From the NCBI GenBank assembly GCA_023259685.1, contig JALRGP010000019.1:1-13261 (forward strand): a DNA stretch of 13,261 bases, in the 5' to 3' direction. Source of the DNA: Alphaproteobacteria bacterium. Lineage in GTDB: Bacteria; Pseudomonadota; Alphaproteobacteria; JALRGP01. Both the position numbers and the translations under genes were made by a program. This document shows positions 7,286-13,261 of the stretch, one piece after another. Below the pieces are notes generated by a model. The model searched no databases, was not told the DNA's origin, and saw only the letters and a program-made list of their open reading frames with translations. Within the stretch, counting starts at the first letter, position 1. Each line of letters begins with the position of its first letter.

Positions 7286-8480
7286 TGTAAGATTTTTTAT
7301 CCAACAGCCCTTCCCATGCATCTACCACAACAGTGACCGCAGCATCCCCGGTGATGCTGATTGTTGTCCGCATCATATCCATGACACGGTCGATTCCAGC
7401 AATCAGTGCGACTCCTTCTACGGGAAGCCCTACAGATCCAAGAACTATAGGCATAAATATTAATGCTGCACTGGGGATGCCGGCTCCACCAATTGATCCC
7501 ATCGTACACGTGGAAACAATGGCGGCATAATTGGCTATCGTCAGCTCAACTCCTGTTGCTTGTGCGACAAAAACAGCACATAACCCCAAATAAATCGCAA
7601 GACCGTCCATGTTAATGGTGGCTCCTAAGGGTAATATGAACGCTGAACCTGTTTGTGATACCCCGAGTTTGTCTTTACAAACACTCATGGTGGTGGGAAG
7701 TGCGGCTTTAGAGCTGCTACTGGACAAAGCAATCGTTTGATACTCAATACTTTTTTTATAAAAAGGAATGGGTGAAACCTTTGCAAACAAACGAATCAAT
7801 ACCCCAAATACAAGGTACTGTAATAAAAATGCAACCATACCACAGAAAATTAAATAGCTAAGACTTTTAAGAACTTGTTGTCCTTGTGATCCAACTAACG
7901 CTGCTGTTAATGCAAATGCGGCGTAGGGTGATAATTGAACGATCAGAGTAATCATTTTAAAAATCAATACAGAAAATGATTTAAAAAATGATGCAACACG
8001 TTCCCCTTCCTGTCCTAATTTATTAATACAAATGGCTGCAAAAATGGCAAAAAAGACCACTTGTAATATGGTCCCTTGAGACATGGCACCGAAAATATTG
8101 TCGGGAATGATATCTAAACAAGAATTTAAAAGAGAAAAATTTGTTGATGATGAAACGGAATGAGAAAAATCTTGGGGCAATTGAAATCCCTGGCCAGGTT
8201 TAAGAAGTGCCCCTGTTCCAAGACCAATACAAACGGCAAAAATTGTTGTTATAAAATATGCAATCGCTGCTTTGAGGCCAATACGGCCTAATTTAGTTGT
8301 TTCTCCGATACTGGATACACCGCTGATAACAGCACATAAAATAAGAGGAACAATGATCATTTTGATCAAACGAATAAAAATGTCGCCAATTGGTTTTAAA
8401 ACCGATGCCTGAGGGCCTAATATGAAACCAACAGCACAACCAAGAATCAAACCAATCAAAACTTTTTTCCACAGCTGCAT
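7278..8480 (-). CDS. Dicarboxylate/amino acid:cation symporter (SDF family, GltP/DctA-like)
   Basis: This 400-residue inner-membrane protein belongs to the glutamate transporter family, importing acidic amino acids or C4-dicarboxylates with Na+ or H+. The HP1 serine stretch SSSSSKAALPTTM starts at about 253, the TM7 motif GATINMDG is at 286-293, HP2 SIGGAGIPSAA lies near 329-339, and TM8 reads GIDRVMDMMRTTISITGD (362-379). The key residues D364, D368, R371, T372 and D379 are present, and the Arg argues for an acidic side chain on the substrate. Two positions differ from GltPh: its NMDGT Thr is Leu (294), and its TM8 Asn (RTMVNVTGD) is Ser (375). The ATG is preceded by AAGGAT, 5 bases away. 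The gene begins 20 bases after tRNA-Glu, with no visible terminator between them. Confidence 0.9.
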   Translation of the reverse strand: MQLWKKVLIGLILGCAVGFILGPQASVLKPIGDIFIRLIKMIIVPLILCAVISGVSSIGETTKLGRIGLKAAIAYFITTIFAVCIGLGTGALLKPGQGFQLPQDFSHSVSSSTNFSLLNSCLDIIPDNIFGAMSQGTILQVVFFAIFAAICINKLGQEGERVASFFKSFSVLIFKMITLIVQLSPYAAFALTAALVGSQGQQVLKSLSYLIFCGMVAFLLQYLVFGVLIRLFAKVSPIPFYKKSIEYQTIALSSSSSKAALPTTMSVCKDKLGVSQTGSAFILPLGATINMDGLAIYLGLCAVFVAQATGVELTIANYAAIVSTCTMGSIGGAGIPSAALIFMPIVLGSVGLPVEGVALIAGIDRVMDMMRTTISITGDAAVTVVVDAWEGLLDKKSYNA

Positions 8481-8500
8481 AGATATCCTTTTTTAGTAAG

Positions 8501-8576
8501 TGGCGTCCCCAACGGGATTCGAACCCGTGTTGCCGCCGTGAGAGGGCGGTGTCCTAGGCCTCTAGACGATGGGGAC
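8501..8576 (-). tRNA. trnE: tRNA-Glu (anticodon CTC)
   Basis: The reverse complement folds as a complete 76-base tRNA. The 7-bp acceptor stem pairs GTCCCCA with TGGGGAC, followed by discriminator G and an encoded CCA. The anticodon stem CCGCC/GGCGG encloses the loop CTCTCAC, giving anticodon CTC, which reads GAG. The T-arm contains GGTTCGAATCC. The sequence closely resembles bacterial tRNA-Glu. It lies directly upstream of the symporter gene on the same strand. Confidence 0.97.
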
Positions 8577-8585
8577 CATAAATTC

Positions 8586-8614
8586 ATCATACATTTTTTA
8601 AGCATAAACACCAA
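8586..8614 (-). promoter_or_regulatory. Probable sigma-70-type promoter of tRNA-Glu and the symporter string
   Basis: Read on the minus strand, TTGGTG (8614-8609) and TATGAT (8591-8586) are separated by 17 bases. The -10 ends 9 bases before the first tRNA base, which leaves only a short 5' leader, as is usual for tRNA genes. The match to consensus is moderate. No other promoter is evident before the symporter, so this one may drive the whole minus-strand string down to lipB. Confidence 0.4.
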
Positions 8615-8621
8615 ATAATGA

Positions 8622-8633
8622 TGACTATAGTCA
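8622..8633. repeat. 12-base perfect palindrome upstream of the tRNA-Glu promoter
   Basis: TGACTATAGTCA is identical to its own reverse complement. It lies 8 bases upstream of the proposed -35 element of the tRNA-Glu promoter, a position where an activator or repressor dimer could bind. It could also be chance; no second copy was noticed in the window. Confidence 0.4.
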
Positions 8634-8757
8634 ATTAACTTGAAGATTTGGCAGCAATTTTCATTTTAGACAAAAGATTTTATAGATGATAAAGTAATTA
8701 TCCAATATTAAAATTATGCAAACGAAAATTTCTATTTTAATCAAAGGATATTAAAAT

Positions 8758-8784
8758 AAATAATGATAAAAACCATCATTATTT
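8758..8784. repeat. AT-rich hairpin upstream of the transposase remnant
   Basis: AAATAATGAT (8758-8767) pairs perfectly with ATCATTATTT (8775-8784) around an AAAAACC loop, and the right arm runs into TATTT. The stem has 10 bp but only two G-C pairs, so it is weak as a terminator. It sits just before the point where transposase-like coding begins and may mark an old element boundary or the end of an unknown transcript. Confidence 0.35.
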
Positions 8785-8805
8785 TATTTAAACAATGTTC
8801 ACAAA

Positions 8806-9021
8806 ACTCATTCTATCCATGATCTTCTCATGTCTGTGTATTCAATGTTTCATATGCAATCGATGTCTTTTTTGAGTCACCAACAGCGTTTGAGGAAAAA
8901 ATTTGGCAAAGATAATGCTGAAACCTTATTTGTTTTAACGAAGATTCCCACAGCCAATCAGATCAGAAGTATTGCAGATAAAATAGATCCTTCTCAATTC
9001 ACTCCGTTGTTTGATCAGTAA
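8806..9021 (+). pseudogene. N-terminal remnant of a DDE transposase
   Basis: The frame from 8806 to the TAA at 9019-9021 reads like the start of a DDE (IS4-like/ISNCY) transposase: a DLLMSVYSMFHMQSMSFLSHQQ segment, then a charged KKFGKDNAETLF segment, then KIPTANQIRSIADKIDPSQFTPLFDQ. Transposases of this kind have a similar run ending in xIPxDNQIRxxLDxxxPxxxxPxF. The similarity extends upstream of the ATG at 8830, so that ATG is not a natural gene start. The fragment stops where the catalytic domain should begin, and no DDE core or matching inverted repeats follow. It is a dead insertion-sequence scrap, not a functional 63-residue gene. The assignment is from memory of the motif, so the exact IS family is uncertain. 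Confidence 0.6.
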
Positions 9022-9080
9022 GATTTGCTGATGATTCCCGCTAAAATGAAAATTGCTGTTTGGTGCCTGGGCGAACAAAA

Positions 9081-9110
9081 TTGTGTATAGAAATCTGATT
9101 GATGTACAAT
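9081..9110 (+). promoter_or_regulatory. maeB: Possible promoter of the malic enzyme gene
   Basis: TTGTGT (9081-9086) and TACAAT (9105-9110) are 18 bases apart, which would start transcription about 20 bases before the ATG at 9138. A better -10 hexamer, TATAAT, lies at 9129-9134, only 3 bases from the ATG, but it has no -35 at normal spacing. No Shine-Dalgarno sequence precedes the ATG. Confidence 0.35.
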
Positions 9111-9137
9111 AATCTAAGTTTAAAATGATATAATTTC

Positions 9138-11435
9138 ATGTCACAAGACAATATTTATAAACGCGCACTAGATTATCACTCTGAAGAACCTTGCGGAAAA
9201 TTATCAATCGTTCCAACCAAATCCTTGTTGAGTCCTCATGATCTTGCATTAGCTTATAGTCCAGGAGTCGCAGAGCCATGCCGCCAAATCGAGGCGGAAG
9301 GTATCACTGCTGCTCGCCGTTACACAGCTAAGGGAAACCTTGTTGCAGTTATCTCTAATGGAACTGCTGTTCTTGGTTTAGGTCATATTGGTGCTCTTGC
9401 CTCCAAACCAGTGATGGAGGGAAAAGCCGTCCTATTTAAAAAATTTGGCGGGATTGATGCATTTGACATTGAAATTAATGAAACAGACCCCCAAAAATTA
9501 GTTGATATTATTGCATCTTTAGAACCAACGTTTGGTGGCATCAACTTAGAAGACATCAAATCTCCGGAATGTTTTTATATTGAAAATGAACTGAAAAAGA
9601 GAATGTCTATTCCAGTCCTTCACGATGATCAACATGGAACGGCTGTGACAGTGGCAGCCGCCCTGCTGAATGCTTTAGAAATTACAAAAAAATCCATTGA
9701 TCAAGTTAAATTGGTAGCATCTGGAGCAGGTGCCGGAGGTATTGCATGCCTAAATTTGTTAGTTGATTTAGGTTTGAACATAGAGAATATATTATTGTGT
9801 GACAGCAAAGGCGTTATCCATGATCAGCGAGAGGATCTCAATTCTCTTGACGAATCAAAACAACCATTTATTCGTCACACCAATGCCAAAACATTAGAAG
9901 AAGCGATGAACGGCGCTGATATCTTTTTGGGACTGTCAAAAAAAGGATTGCTATCTCAACAAATGGTGAAAACAATGACGCAGAAGCCCATTATTTTTGC
10001 ACTAGCCAATCCTGAACCTGAAATATTACCAGAAGAAGCATACGCGGCTAATCCTGATGCAATTGTGGCCACAGGAAGGTCTGATTATTCCAACCAGGTC
10101 AATAATGCGGTATGTTTTCCTTATATCTTTAGAGGTGCCCTAGACGTCGGAGCAAAAGAAATCAATCAGCAAATGAAAATTGCTTGTGTAAAAGCCATCG
10201 CAAATCTGGCAAAAGCAGAAGCCACCGAAGAAGTTTTAAAAACATATGGCCACGATTTACCTTTGTTTGGAAAGGATTTCTTAATTCCCAAACCATTTGA
10301 TCGTCGTTTATATGTTGAATTATCTTTTGCGGTTGCTAAGGCTGCCATCGAATCAGGTGTTGCGACAATTCCATTAAATTTAGACAATTACCACAAAAAA
10401 CTGTCATCTCATATCCAAGAGCACGGCATCATGATGCGTCCTATTTTTAGTGGCGCCCAAAGAAAAAGTAAAAAAGAGGTTAAAATTGCCTTTTGTGAGG
10501 GGGAAAGTGATCGCGTTTTACAGGCCGTTCAAATGCTACAATCTGATAATTTTTGTAAAGCAGTATTAATTGGTCGCCCCCATATTATTGAAGAAAGGTC
10601 AAAAAGCCTGGGGATTAATCTTCAAAATGTAGAAATTGTCAATCCTCAACAGGATGATCGTTTCCATTTGTATTGGTCAACTTATCATAAAATTTTTGAA
10701 AGAAAGGGTATCAGTGAAAAATTAGCCAAGTCAATTATTTGTCATACGCCCACAGCTATTGGCAGTTTAATGGTTCATCTTAAAGATGCGGACGCCGTTA
10801 TTTGTGGTGTGGAAGGGCGATTCATTGACCATGTAAAACAAATGCGACCCATTTTAGGATCGTCTCAAGAACATATCAAATGTGCTACTCTATGTGGTGT
10901 TGTCATTGAATCAATTGGGGATAGTCAAACATATTTTATGACGGACCCTTATGTCAATATCGATCCAACGCCGCAACAATTGGCTGAGATTATCTTACTC
11001 AGTGTCGAGAAAATGAAAGATTTTGATATCAAACCCAAAATAGCTTTGCTATCACATTCAAACTTTGGCACATCTAATCATCCGTCTGCTATCAAAATGC
11101 GTGATACATTAAAAATTTTAAACTCAATGAAAATTGATTTTGAAATTGATGGTGAAATGCATGGAAACGCGGCATTAAATGAAGAGGATCGGTTGAAATA
11201 TGTATCATCATCTTCATTAACAGGTGCGGCAAATTTATTGGTTTTTCCAAATATTGACTCAGCCCATATCACCTTTACAACGATGAAATCATTACCAGGT
11301 GCTCAAGCTATTGGCCCCATAATGCTGGGACTTAAGGGAATTGGCCATATTGCATCTAATTCCACAACAAGCCAGGGCATTTTTAACATGGCAGTCATGT
11401 GTATTCAAGAATTTTTCAAAAAAAATTCCTATTAA
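9138..11435 (+). CDS. maeB: NADP-dependent malic enzyme with C-terminal phosphotransacetylase domain
   Basis: This 765-residue cytosolic enzyme converts malate to pyruvate and CO2 while reducing NADP+ (or NAD+). Its length matches E. coli MaeB (759). The malic N-terminal domain carries AYSPGV with Tyr40, [19 protein letters not shown] with Lys96, the metal-binding LEDI (E138-D139) and HDDQHGTA (D163-D164). The nucleotide-binding domain starts with SGAGAGGIA (about 195-203), and ANPEPE follows further on. From about residue 430 a phosphate acetyltransferase-like domain runs to the end ([35 protein letters not shown]). In known MaeB proteins that domain is regulatory, sensing acetyl-CoA, and not catalytic. 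Uptake of C4-dicarboxylates by the nearby symporter could supply substrate. The gene has its own promoter region and ends in a strong hairpin. Confidence 0.95.
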   Translation: MSQDNIYKRALDYHSEEPCGKLSIVPTKSLLSPHDLALAYSPGVAEPCRQIEAEGITAARRYTAKGNLVAVISNGTAVLGLGHIGALASKPVMEGKAVLFKKFGGIDAFDIEINETDPQKLVDIIASLEPTFGGINLEDIKSPECFYIENELKKRMSIPVLHDDQHGTAVTVAAALLNALEITKKSIDQVKLVASGAGAGGIACLNLLVDLGLNIENILLCDSKGVIHDQREDLNSLDESKQPFIRHTNAKTLEEAMNGADIFLGLSKKGLLSQQMVKTMTQKPIIFALANPEPEILPEEAYAANPDAIVATGRSDYSNQVNNAVCFPYIFRGALDVGAKEINQQMKIACVKAIANLAKAEATEEVLKTYGHDLPLFGKDFLIPKPFDRRLYVELSFAVAKAAIESGVATIPLNLDNYHKKLSSHIQEHGIMMRPIFSGAQRKSKKEVKIAFCEGESDRVLQAVQMLQSDNFCKAVLIGRPHIIEERSKSLGINLQNVEIVNPQQDDRFHLYWSTYHKIFERKGISEKLAKSIICHTPTAIGSLMVHLKDADAVICGVEGRFIDHVKQMRPILGSSQEHIKCATLCGVVIESIGDSQTYFMTDPYVNIDPTPQQLAEIILLSVEKMKDFDIKPKIALLSHSNFGTSNHPSAIKMRDTLKILNSMKIDFEIDGEMHGNAALNEEDRLKYVSSSSLTGAANLLVFPNIDSAHITFTTMKSLPGAQAIGPIMLGLKGIGHIASNSTTSQGIFNMAVMCIQEFFKKNSY

Positions 11436-11443
11436 AAATACAT

Positions 11444-11481
11444 AGGTAAACGTATTTTAACAGAGATACGTTGACCTTTTT
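11444..11481 (+). terminator. Intrinsic terminator of the malic enzyme gene
   Basis: AGGTAAACGTAT (11444-11455) pairs with ATACGTTGACCT (11466-11477), a 12-bp stem with one mismatch and a 10-base loop. It is followed by TTTTTATTTT. It begins 9 bases after the malic enzyme stop. The T-run overlaps the last codons of the convergent NADP reductase gene. On the opposite strand the same stem is followed by a weaker T-rich stretch, so it may serve both genes. Confidence 0.8.
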
Positions 11482-12475
11482 ATTTTGCAAATTTTGTGGT
11501 CGAATGCTCAAAGTGTTGTGATTGCCCAGGATGAAGATAGTGCCATATAGCTTTGGCAGCCGATGCCCCTTCAGAAAAACCAGATAAAATTAATTTTTGT
11601 TTATGAGGGTAAGACACGATATCTCCGATTGCAAACACACCTGGGATATTTGTTTCACATGTCGTTGGATTGACTGGAATATGATTTTTATCAATATTTA
11701 AGCCCCATTCAAGTATGGGGCCTAGGTTCATGGATAATCCAAAAAATGGTAATAATACATCGGCTTCTAGGGATCGAATACTGCCGTCCGTATGTTGGAC
11801 GTTAACAATGTGCAAACGACCGTGGTGTTCATCTCCTTGAATACTGTGGAGTTGATAAGGTGTGACAAGTTCAATATGTCCAGATTGAACCAAATTATTT
11901 AATTGATCAACAGAGGATTGGTGGGCACGGAATTTGTCACGTCTATGGACCAGTTGAACTGATTTTGCAATAGAGGCCAAATGCAATGCCCAATCAATAG
12001 CAGAATCTCCACCACCCGCAATCACAACACGTTTTCCTAAAAAAGATTGGGGGTCATAAATGCTATAAAAAATGCTTTTTTGTTCAAATTTTTCAATATT
12101 CAACAATGGCGGGCGTTGCGGGCCAAACGCACCTGCTCCGGCTGCAATAATAATGGCATTAACGCGGGCAGTTGTGTTGGTGGAGGTTTTAATAATAAAA
12201 TCTGCGCCATCTTTATCAATAGATGTTACTTGTTGATTAAAATGAAAAGAAGGTGAAAAATGACACGATTGAAGCATGAGATTTTCAATTAAATCTTTAG
12301 CCTTGATTTTTGGGAGTCCAGGAATGTCATAGATAAATTTTTCAGGATATAGTGCGCAACATTGTCCTCCAACATGGGGTAAAATATCAAATACTTCCGT
12401 TTTAAGACCAAATATTCCACATTGAAATATTGAAAAAAGGCCGCAAGGACCTGCACCAATGATACCCACAGTCAT
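11480..12475 (-). CDS. Ferredoxin/flavodoxin-NADP+ reductase, thioredoxin-reductase-like type
   Basis: This 331-residue cytosolic flavoprotein passes electrons between NADPH and ferredoxin or flavodoxin. The FAD site GAGPCG is at residues 7-12. GGQCCALYPEKFIYDIPGLPKI (36-57) matches the GGQxxALYPEKxIYDxxGFPKV signature of the YumC-type reductases found in Firmicutes and alphaproteobacteria. The NADPH-binding GGGDSAID (154-161) and HRRDKFRAH (177-185) are present, as is the second FAD motif FAIGDI near 286-291. The redox CxxC that thioredoxin reductase carries next to its NADPH domain is absent, which argues against TrxB. The first Cys pair (QCC) is adjacent, not CxxC. The start is the ATG at 12475, preceded by a poor ribosome site (AAAAG). 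Confidence 0.9.
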   Translation of the reverse strand: MTVGIIGAGPCGLFSIFQCGIFGLKTEVFDILPHVGGQCCALYPEKFIYDIPGLPKIKAKDLIENLMLQSCHFSPSFHFNQQVTSIDKDGADFIIKTSTNTTARVNAIIIAAGAGAFGPQRPPLLNIEKFEQKSIFYSIYDPQSFLGKRVVIAGGGDSAIDWALHLASIAKSVQLVHRRDKFRAHQSSVDQLNNLVQSGHIELVTPYQLHSIQGDEHHGRLHIVNVQHTDGSIRSLEADVLLPFFGLSMNLGPILEWGLNIDKNHIPVNPTTCETNIPGVFAIGDIVSYPHKQKLILSGFSEGASAAKAIWHYLHPGQSQHFEHSTTKFAK

Positions 12476-12507
12476 CTTTTAATACAATGTTATCTTCACC
12501 ATAAAAC

Positions 12508-12537
12508 ATAGTAACTTAATTTAAAATGTTGCTACAA
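12508..12537 (-). promoter_or_regulatory. Possible promoter of the NADP reductase gene
   Basis: On the minus strand, TTGTAG (12537-12532) and TACTAT (12513-12508) are 18 bases apart. The predicted start site is about 25 bases upstream of the ATG at 12475. The match to consensus is moderate and this is the best pair in the upstream region. Confidence 0.35.
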
Positions 12538-12585
12538 TTTTCCAGATTTTTTGGATTGTGATTAAAAGAAGGGGAGTATTTGTCT

Positions 12586-12890
12586 AAACCGATGAGAACC
12601 CTAAGCGTAACGATGCTTTGGGTGAGCCTTTGAGACGCTTCTTTACTCTATTTTTTCTATGGGACTGAGCAGTTCTTCGACACGATGATCCAGATGTTCC
12701 ACCCCAGTTTGTTTGACTTGATTATGAAGGTTGCTCAAGAACTTTTAAAAAGTGAGGGGCCAAGTGAAAAAAGATGATCTCACCGAGTGTGCAAGTTGTT
12801 TACAAGGAGCATAAAATTTTGCAGCTTAGTACCACCAACTTTTAATCGTACCAGATGGTATCGTGAAATTTGATGTTGATGATAAAAATA
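12586..12890. other. GC-richer stretch with unidentified decayed coding remnant
   Basis: Bases 12661-12720 count 50% GC and 12601-12660 count 40%, while the following 12891-13049 is far more AT-rich. No long open frame survives, but fragments read like protein. On the minus strand a frame with one internal stop ends LSNLHNQVKQTGVEHLDHRVEELLSPIEKIE before a TAA (about 12740 down to 12648). On the plus strand GTEQFFDTMIQMFHPSLFDLIMKVAQELLK runs from 12661 to about 12750. Only one can be real, and I cannot tell which. A relic gene or mobile-element scrap is the simplest reading; a structured RNA is an alternative. I recognise no family. Confidence 0.35.
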
Positions 12891-12918
12891 TGTTTTAATA
12901 ATTTTAAGGATAAAATTT

Positions 12919-12976
12919 AATACAGGATCATGATAACAAAATGCGATGTTGTTTTGATGTGATGTGATCCTGTATT
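12919..12976. repeat. 12-base inverted repeat with 34-base spacer
   Basis: AATACAGGATCA (12919-12930) is the exact reverse complement of TGATCCTGTATT (12965-12976), and two further G-T pairs are possible inside. No T-run follows directly, so termination is unlikely. It ends 73 bases before the start codon of the next secreted-protein gene and could be an operator, a leader stem, or the ends of a tiny mobile element. Confidence 0.6.
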
Positions 12977-13049
12977 CTATTCGAGTTTTATTTTAAAATG
13001 TATTTTTTAAAATAGTTTTATGAAACTTTAACAAATGGAGTATACAAAC

Positions 13050-13261
13050 ATGTTAAATAAGAAAAAATGGACCTTGATGGTCACAACCGCCATTATCAGT
13101 ACAACAAGCAGTGGCTTTGGGGTGGAGAGTTCGGAAGATCCAGTAGAAAGAGCAATAAGTCACCTTAGGAATCATCTACCAATGCCTGGAATGCCTAATC
13201 CAGATCTTGATATCTTGAAGAATGCACTCAATGATCCAATGCAACATCTTGATGAAATGAA
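13050..13261 (+). CDS. Start of a secreted protein of unknown function (cut by window edge)
   Basis: An open frame runs from the ATG at 13050 to the window end without a stop, giving 70 complete codons. A GGAG ribosome site lies at 13037-13040, 9 bases before the ATG. The N-terminus MLNKKKWTLMVTTAIISTTSSGFGVESSED is a classic signal peptide: a Lys-rich start, a hydrophobic core, then a polar cleavage region. The visible mature part (DPVERAISHLRNHLPMPGMPNPDLDILKNALNDPMQHLDEM) is Pro/Met-rich at first and then probably helical. I recognise no family. It is the second exported protein of unknown role in the window and has the same short-signal, Ser-Glu-Asp start to the mature part as the one at 4494. 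Confidence 0.75.
   Translation, partial: MLNKKKWTLMVTTAIISTTSSGFGVESSEDPVERAISHLRNHLPMPGMPNPDLDILKNALNDPMQHLDEM

Noticed and set aside
7297..7530. Frames within the symporter gene on both strands
   Set aside because: They are shadows of the conserved symporter coding sequence; their composition (Cys/Trp/Arg-rich) is unlike protein.
8501..8576. Hairpins here read as a terminator of the symporter region
   Set aside because: They are the arms of a complete tRNA-Glu cloverleaf with encoded CCA.
11480..12475. Thioredoxin reductase TrxB
   Set aside because: The CxxC redox motif between the FAD and NADPH halves is missing, and the GGQxxALYPEK signature belongs to the NADP-ferredoxin/flavodoxin reductases.

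Overview
The window looks like chromosomal DNA of an AT-rich alphaproteobacterium, most plausibly an intracellular or host-associated lineage of the Holosporales/Rickettsiales type. This is inference. The support is a low-GC genome with tight minus-strand gene strings, a LipB whose N-terminus resembles rickettsial LipB, a thioredoxin-reductase-like ferredoxin/flavodoxin-NADP reductase, a malic enzyme carrying a phosphotransacetylase domain, and two small secreted proteins of unknown function. No ribosomal RNA or complete mobile element is present, so taxonomy cannot be fixed from the window alone.

Layout. (1) 155-1995, plus strand: an NAD-dependent sugar epimerase/reductase and a WecA/WbpL-type initiating glycosyltransferase separated by 2 bases, a surface-polysaccharide module. 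(2) 2012-4307, minus strand: a FieF-like cation efflux protein overlapping a divergent heparinase II/III-family protein. (3) 4494-5078, plus strand: a secreted, very acidic coiled-coil protein of unknown function. (4) 5136-8576, minus strand: tRNA-Glu(CTC), a dicarboxylate/amino acid symporter, a divergent F1 delta (OSCP)-like protein, RluD and LipB, packed closely enough to be one transcription unit whose leader is the tRNA. (5) 8577-9137: an intergenic region with a likely tRNA promoter, a 12-base perfect palindrome, an AT-rich hairpin and an N-terminal fragment of a decayed DDE transposase. (6) 9138-11435, plus strand: NADP-type malic enzyme, closed by a terminator hairpin that also abuts the stop of the convergent NADP reductase gene (11480-12475, minus strand). 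(7) 12476-13049: a gene-poor stretch holding the reductase promoter, a GC-richer unidentified remnant and a 12-base inverted repeat. (8) 13050 to the right edge: the start of another secreted protein, cut by the window end.

Functionally the window mixes carbon and redox supply (dicarboxylate uptake, malate to pyruvate with NADPH, NADPH to ferredoxin/flavodoxin), cofactor and RNA modification (lipoyl transfer, 23S pseudouridylation), metal efflux and envelope polysaccharide work. The least explained items are the two secreted proteins, the orphan OSCP-like gene and the higher-GC remnant at about 12590-12830.
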